NCBI GenBank assembly: GCA_964035575.1
Contig: OZ037896.1
Location: forward strand, 806,001 to 870,000
Reading direction: 5' to 3'
From: Rhynchopus sp. YZ270_cl-10
Taxonomy: Eukaryota; Euglenozoa; Diplonemea; Diplonemida; Diplonemidae
Length of the DNA stretch: 64,000 nucleotides
Below the pieces are notes generated by a model. It saw only the letters and a program-made list of their open reading frames with translations. It had not been told where the DNA came from and made no database searches. Each line of letters starts with the position of its first letter. Positions within the stretch are counted from its first letter, which is position 1. Of this stretch, positions 60,879 to 64,000 are shown in pieces. The translations under genes were made by a program, and so were the position numbers.

Positions 60879-61955
60879 TCAAGGGAGGTGTGGGATATTC
60901 ACAATCTCAACACCCTCATCCCCTGCGTACATCACCACACCACCACAGCTGCTCATTGCAACACCGTAAGAACTGCTGTTCTGGAATTCACGACAAAGCA
61001 GTTGCTTCCCTGTTGAGATGGACCACACGCCCATAAACCTTGAAGAGTAGGCAGCAACACTGTCGTTGGACACAGCTAGATCGGACCACCGGTATTCCGA
61101 GACGTCTTCAAATACACATTCACCTGCTTCAATATCCCACACACGCACGTATTTGGTGCAACTCGCTGTAAAATAACGCTGGTTTGGTGACAGGGCCATA
61201 TTATTAATACAAGAGGACACGTCGGGTATCACAAAGCACTTCCACTCCTCCCCTGTCGTGTAGTCCCACATGGTCACTGCGTTCGTACCCCTAAACGTCG
61301 TGACTCTGTGGCCTGCCACAGCCATGACGTCGTCGCACTCCATGTGGGCCCATTCGTGCACAACAACACCTGTTGCAATGTCCCACACCTGCAATCTCTT
61401 GTTCTTGCAGCAGAACAGCTTTGTTCCACAGGGTGACCAGGCAGTGCTCCAGCTCTCATCAAAGGCGTGCTTCAATGCACCTGTCTTTACGTCATGAACT
61501 TCAACACACTGTGTGTCGCCGTTGGTGGAGGAGATCCACTCGCTGCAAGGTGAGAATGCTGCTAAACAAATCTCAATTGCAGGGAATCTGCACAGACGTT
61601 CATGTGTTTCGGTATCGAAAATGGACACTTCCTCCTCATGCCCCATCACTGCAAGGTACCTATCGCACGGTGAGAGTGTAAGCGAGTAGGCCTCCCCCGA
61701 ACCTTGTATCACCCCAGGAGTGATGTTGGCTCCAGTGCAGTACAGCTGAACGGCACATCCCTCATCCATCTCCGTGTCGCAGAGGCGCAAGTCGTCGTTT
61801 CCGATGTCGCCACCGCCTTTCATCCGCACGGCAACACGCTGAGCACTTGACACGCCAAGCTCGGCAAGAAGTTTCTGCTTCACCTGTGCAAGGGTGGCGC
61901 TCCCGTCCACTTCTATCACACAGCTTGCAGACCCAAAGTGTCCTGTGATGTCCAT
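60879..61955 (-). CDS. Ubiquitin-like N-terminus plus WD40 propeller, diverged member
   Basis: A 358-residue protein from the ATG at 61955. Residues 1-72 (MDITGHFGSASCVIEVDGSA; RVAVRMKGGGDIGNDDLRLC) have the ubiquitin-like strand-helix-strand pattern with a LAQVKQKLLAELG helix. Residues 85-355 form WD40-like repeats, again with the SPCxx(Y/W) motif at strand starts (TLSPCDRYLAVMGHEEEVSI followed by FD; AWSPCGTKLFCC; RVWDIEAGECVFED). It shares architecture with 46693-47829 and 48491-49657 but only patchy identity, so it is an older paralogue. It lies 300 bp upstream of the helicase on the same strand. No catalytic signature. Confidence 0.8.
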   Translation of the reverse strand: MDITGHFGSASCVIEVDGSATLAQVKQKLLAELGVSSAQRVAVRMKGGGDIGNDDLRLCDTEMDEGCAVQLYCTGANITPGVIQGSGEAYSLTLSPCDRYLAVMGHEEEVSIFDTETHERLCRFPAIEICLAAFSPCSEWISSTNGDTQCVEVHDVKTGALKHAFDESWSTAWSPCGTKLFCCKNKRLQVWDIATGVVVHEWAHMECDDVMAVAGHRVTTFRGTNAVTMWDYTTGEEWKCFVIPDVSSCINNMALSPNQRYFTASCTKYVRVWDIEAGECVFEDVSEYRWSDLAVSNDSVAAYSSRFMGVWSISTGKQLLCREFQNSSSYGVAMSSCGGVVMYAGDEGVEIVNIPHLP

Positions 61956-63831
61956 TTTCGGGGTAATTTAGTTCTGCGGGGAGAGGCGTGTAAAGAAGTC
62001 ATAGAGAAGAAGTGTGCGGTGGTGTGGGGAATATACAAACAAGACAACAGCGGGGTGGTAGTTTTTGTTTTTGTTTTTGCATTTGCATTTTTTTTAAAAT
62101 GTTGGCTTTTACACCAGCAGCTGGAAGCCCTCAGTGCTGCCCCCCCTCCACACCTGCCCCCACATTATTCCTCGCGTGATGAGCAAACACCCCACAAAGG
62201 ACAGAGCGGGCAAATGGAGGGGGGTGAGCAATGGGGAGGGGGCAACCATTTTTCAGGGAAAAGAAAAAGAAACAGAAACAGAAAAATATAGAAACAAAAC
62301 AATGGCCAAGTTTCACTCAGGTGTCGCTTATCGGTGGTTCGGGCGCACAGCGTGGTGAAAATACCTTCTTTCTTTCCTTATTTCTTTCTTTCCTCTGGGA
62401 AACCACAATGCAGCGCACCGAGGTGCTAAAAAAAAACAGACACATATTGCAAAAAAACTCGGCCATCAGCGATAAGAAAACAGATGCTTCTTGGAGTAAG
62501 CCCCCGGACCAGAAGAAGGCTGTCGTAATGACAACACTTCCCCCTGTTTCCGTTTGTGTGTGAGAGCTCACTTGTGACGCTAGTTAAAGGGAATGCCGCA
62601 CACTATGGCGCACGAAGTGCATTGACAGTGCAGACAGACATCCCGAGCAGGAAAAGGGGTCCTGCAGCAAAGTGAACAAGAATTTTCATAGATAAAAATA
62701 AAAAATAAATAAAATAGGCTGGTAAAACGTCTTGAAAAGGAAAACGAAAAAAGAAAAAAGAAAAAAAATATCAACTGTCTTGTGTGTGTGGGGAAGAGGG
62801 TGAGTGATATATCTTCCACCACAGAAAGACAAGAAACGAGGGAAGCAATGTGGGATGTATAAAAAGCGCATATGAGCGAAGTCTTGTGACGCAGAGGAGG
62901 CCCTGTGTGTCTCCCTCTCCCTCTCCCTCTCCCTCTCCCTCTCCCTCTCCCTCTCCCTCTCCCTCTCCCTCTCCCTCTCCCTCTCCCTCTCCCTCTCCCT
63001 CTCCCTCTCCCTCTCCCTCTCCCTCTCCCTCTCCCTCTCCCTCTCCCTCTCCCTCTCCCTCTCCCTCTCCCCTCTCCCTCCCTCCTTCTCTCTCTAACCC
63101 AACCTGTGCAGGCCGGGTAGAGATGCTCACTTAAGAGAGAGGAGAGAGAGAAGCCCTCCTGTTCTCTGCAGAAGTGTGGTTGTCCTTCCCCTTTTCGAGG
63201 GGCGGCACACACGCACACGCCAGGATGGCAACACTTGAACGAACAAGGTCTGCCTGCCTGCCAGTGTGGGGTGTGTTGCTACATGTTGCGCGTGTCGAAT
63301 CATAAAAAAGGTAAAAGGTAGTAAGGGAACAAAAGAACCTTTGGAAATGCGCAAGCAGCAATTGCAGACGCAGACACCAAAGTAAAAGCTAAAATAAAAA
63401 TAACCTGGTGCAGCCTGAAAGCCAGTCTTTACAAAGTCTTCACAGAGTCTCTACCCGGAAATCTGTTGTTTTCCGTGCGTTTTTTAAACTGTTGCAAAGT
63501 CTTTGTATACACATTTGGTCTTCCGTAACACCACAGTCAACTGGGGGGGGAAAAAACGAAATAAAAGGAAAAGAAAAGAAAATATAATAAAATAAGTCGA
63601 AGCGTGGAAATAAATGGATGTGCAGACAAAAAGTGGAATATAATAAATTCAGTTTTCATTTTCAAGTGGAATATAAGGGGGAAAAATACAAGAAGAACCC
63701 ATCAAATAAAAATTGAGGTTTGGAAGGAAAAATGAAAAACAAGAAACGATCATAATAGTTTGGGGAAAACAAAACAAAACAAAACAAAAACCAACTTCTA
63801 CAGAAATTGCAGAACAGTCAGTGTGGTCAGG
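61956..63831. other. Spacer with a long hexanucleotide repeat
   Basis: Contains the CTCCCT array at 62909-63071 and A-rich, T-rich and GA-rich tracts (62257-62300, 63555-63600). No gene, hairpin family or transposon recognised; frames through the array (GRGRGR or GEGEGE) are artefacts. Confidence 0.65.
62909..63071 (+). repeat. CTCCCT hexanucleotide array
   Basis: About 27 near-perfect tandem copies of CTCCCT, a strand-asymmetric polypyrimidine run that on the minus (transcript) strand reads GGGAGA and could form triplex or G-rich structures. Confidence 0.95.
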
Positions 63832-64000
63832 TCAGTGGGACAGGTTTTCGAGAGGGATCACCTCCGTGGCACCGCTGGGCAGGGTCCACTTCAGGTCCAG
63901 CCAGGCCTTCCCCCTGCGCTCAAAGAAGTGGATCTTCATGGGGTGCGAGCCTGCAGAGAGCCACAGCGTCGTAGACCTTGTCCTTGCCCCGTGGGTGCCG
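63832..64000 (-). CDS. PA14-domain protein, C-terminal end (cut by window edge)
   Basis: The minus strand ends with a frame of 55 residues visible before the TGA at 63832-63834: TTLWLSAGSHPMKIHFFERR, then GKAWLDLKWTLPSG, closing EVIPLENLSH. This is the last part of a PA14 domain (the L-x-AGxHP(I/M)xIxFFE...L.W..P.G....IP pattern), a carbohydrate-binding or ligand-binding beta-barrel. The rest of the gene lies beyond 64000. Codon choice is GC-rich, unlike the spacer around it, which supports a real exon. Confidence 0.7.
   Translation of the reverse strand, partial: GTHGARTRSTTLWLSAGSHPMKIHFFERRGKAWLDLKWTLPSGATEVIPLENLSH

Noticed and set aside
62580-63218. Long minus-strand frame with GRGRGR repeats
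   Set aside because: It is produced by the CTCCCT array; every frame through it is open on both strands, and the flanks show no coding signal.
1-64000. CRISPR arrays, bacterial operons or ribosome binding sites
   Set aside because: No regularly spaced direct repeats with unique spacers, and introns plus gene content show a eukaryotic genome.

Overview
The window looks like nuclear DNA of a protist. The most specific guess I can defend is a euglenozoan of the diplonemid kind. All confidently recognised genes (about 16, from base 1250 to 64000) lie on the minus strand. Several have a pyrimidine-rich AG just upstream of the ATG, as a trans-splice acceptor would look (the clearest ends 2 nt before the ATG at 22152). 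Four genes carry conventional GT-AG introns whose donors all read GTATG(T/C). The long spacers are full of homopolymers, short hairpins, foldbacks and satellites. I found no spliced-leader, rRNA or tRNA gene, so the assignment is an inference from gene order and intron style, not from a marker gene.

Layout. 1-9265: two paralogous double-PDZ proteins separated by repeat-rich spacer, then a decayed hAT transposase fragment. 9266-22152: a vault/SPFH-like protein, a GAF-domain protein, a coiled-coil protein, a poorly resolved small spliced gene, and a large spliced WD40 plus coiled-coil protein. 22153-34909: satellite copies, a three-exon nucleotide-sugar transporter, a three-exon coiled-coil/leucine-rich-repeat protein, and a protein with the peptidyl-tRNA hydrolase fold that lacks the catalytic residues. 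34910-41671: a 6.8 kb spacer with many short hairpins and no convincing gene. 41672-49657: a secreted-ectodomain multi-TM membrane protein, an unknown alpha-helical protein, and a recent tandem duplication of a ubiquitin-like plus WD40 gene with broken copies. 50134-60577: a four-exon DDX31/Dbp7-type DEAD-box helicase whose first intron is 7.7 kb. 60879-64000: a diverged member of the ubiquitin-like/WD40 family, a long CTCCCT repeat, and the 3' end of a PA14-domain gene cut by the window edge.

How the genes relate. Apart from the paralogue groups I see no pathway linking neighbours. The mixture (nucleolar helicase, Golgi transporter, PTH-like protein, scaffold, propeller and coiled-coil proteins) fits a polycistronic array in which position does not predict function. 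The most unusual signals are in the non-coding DNA: families of 35-60 bp hairpins with different stems but a shared CTCTCGT loop, nearly all in one orientation relative to the gene array, and a nest of transposons in the helicase intron. The outer transposon still has a clean inverted repeat (CAGGGGTGCTCATA) and a 9 bp target duplication (CTTCTTGTC).
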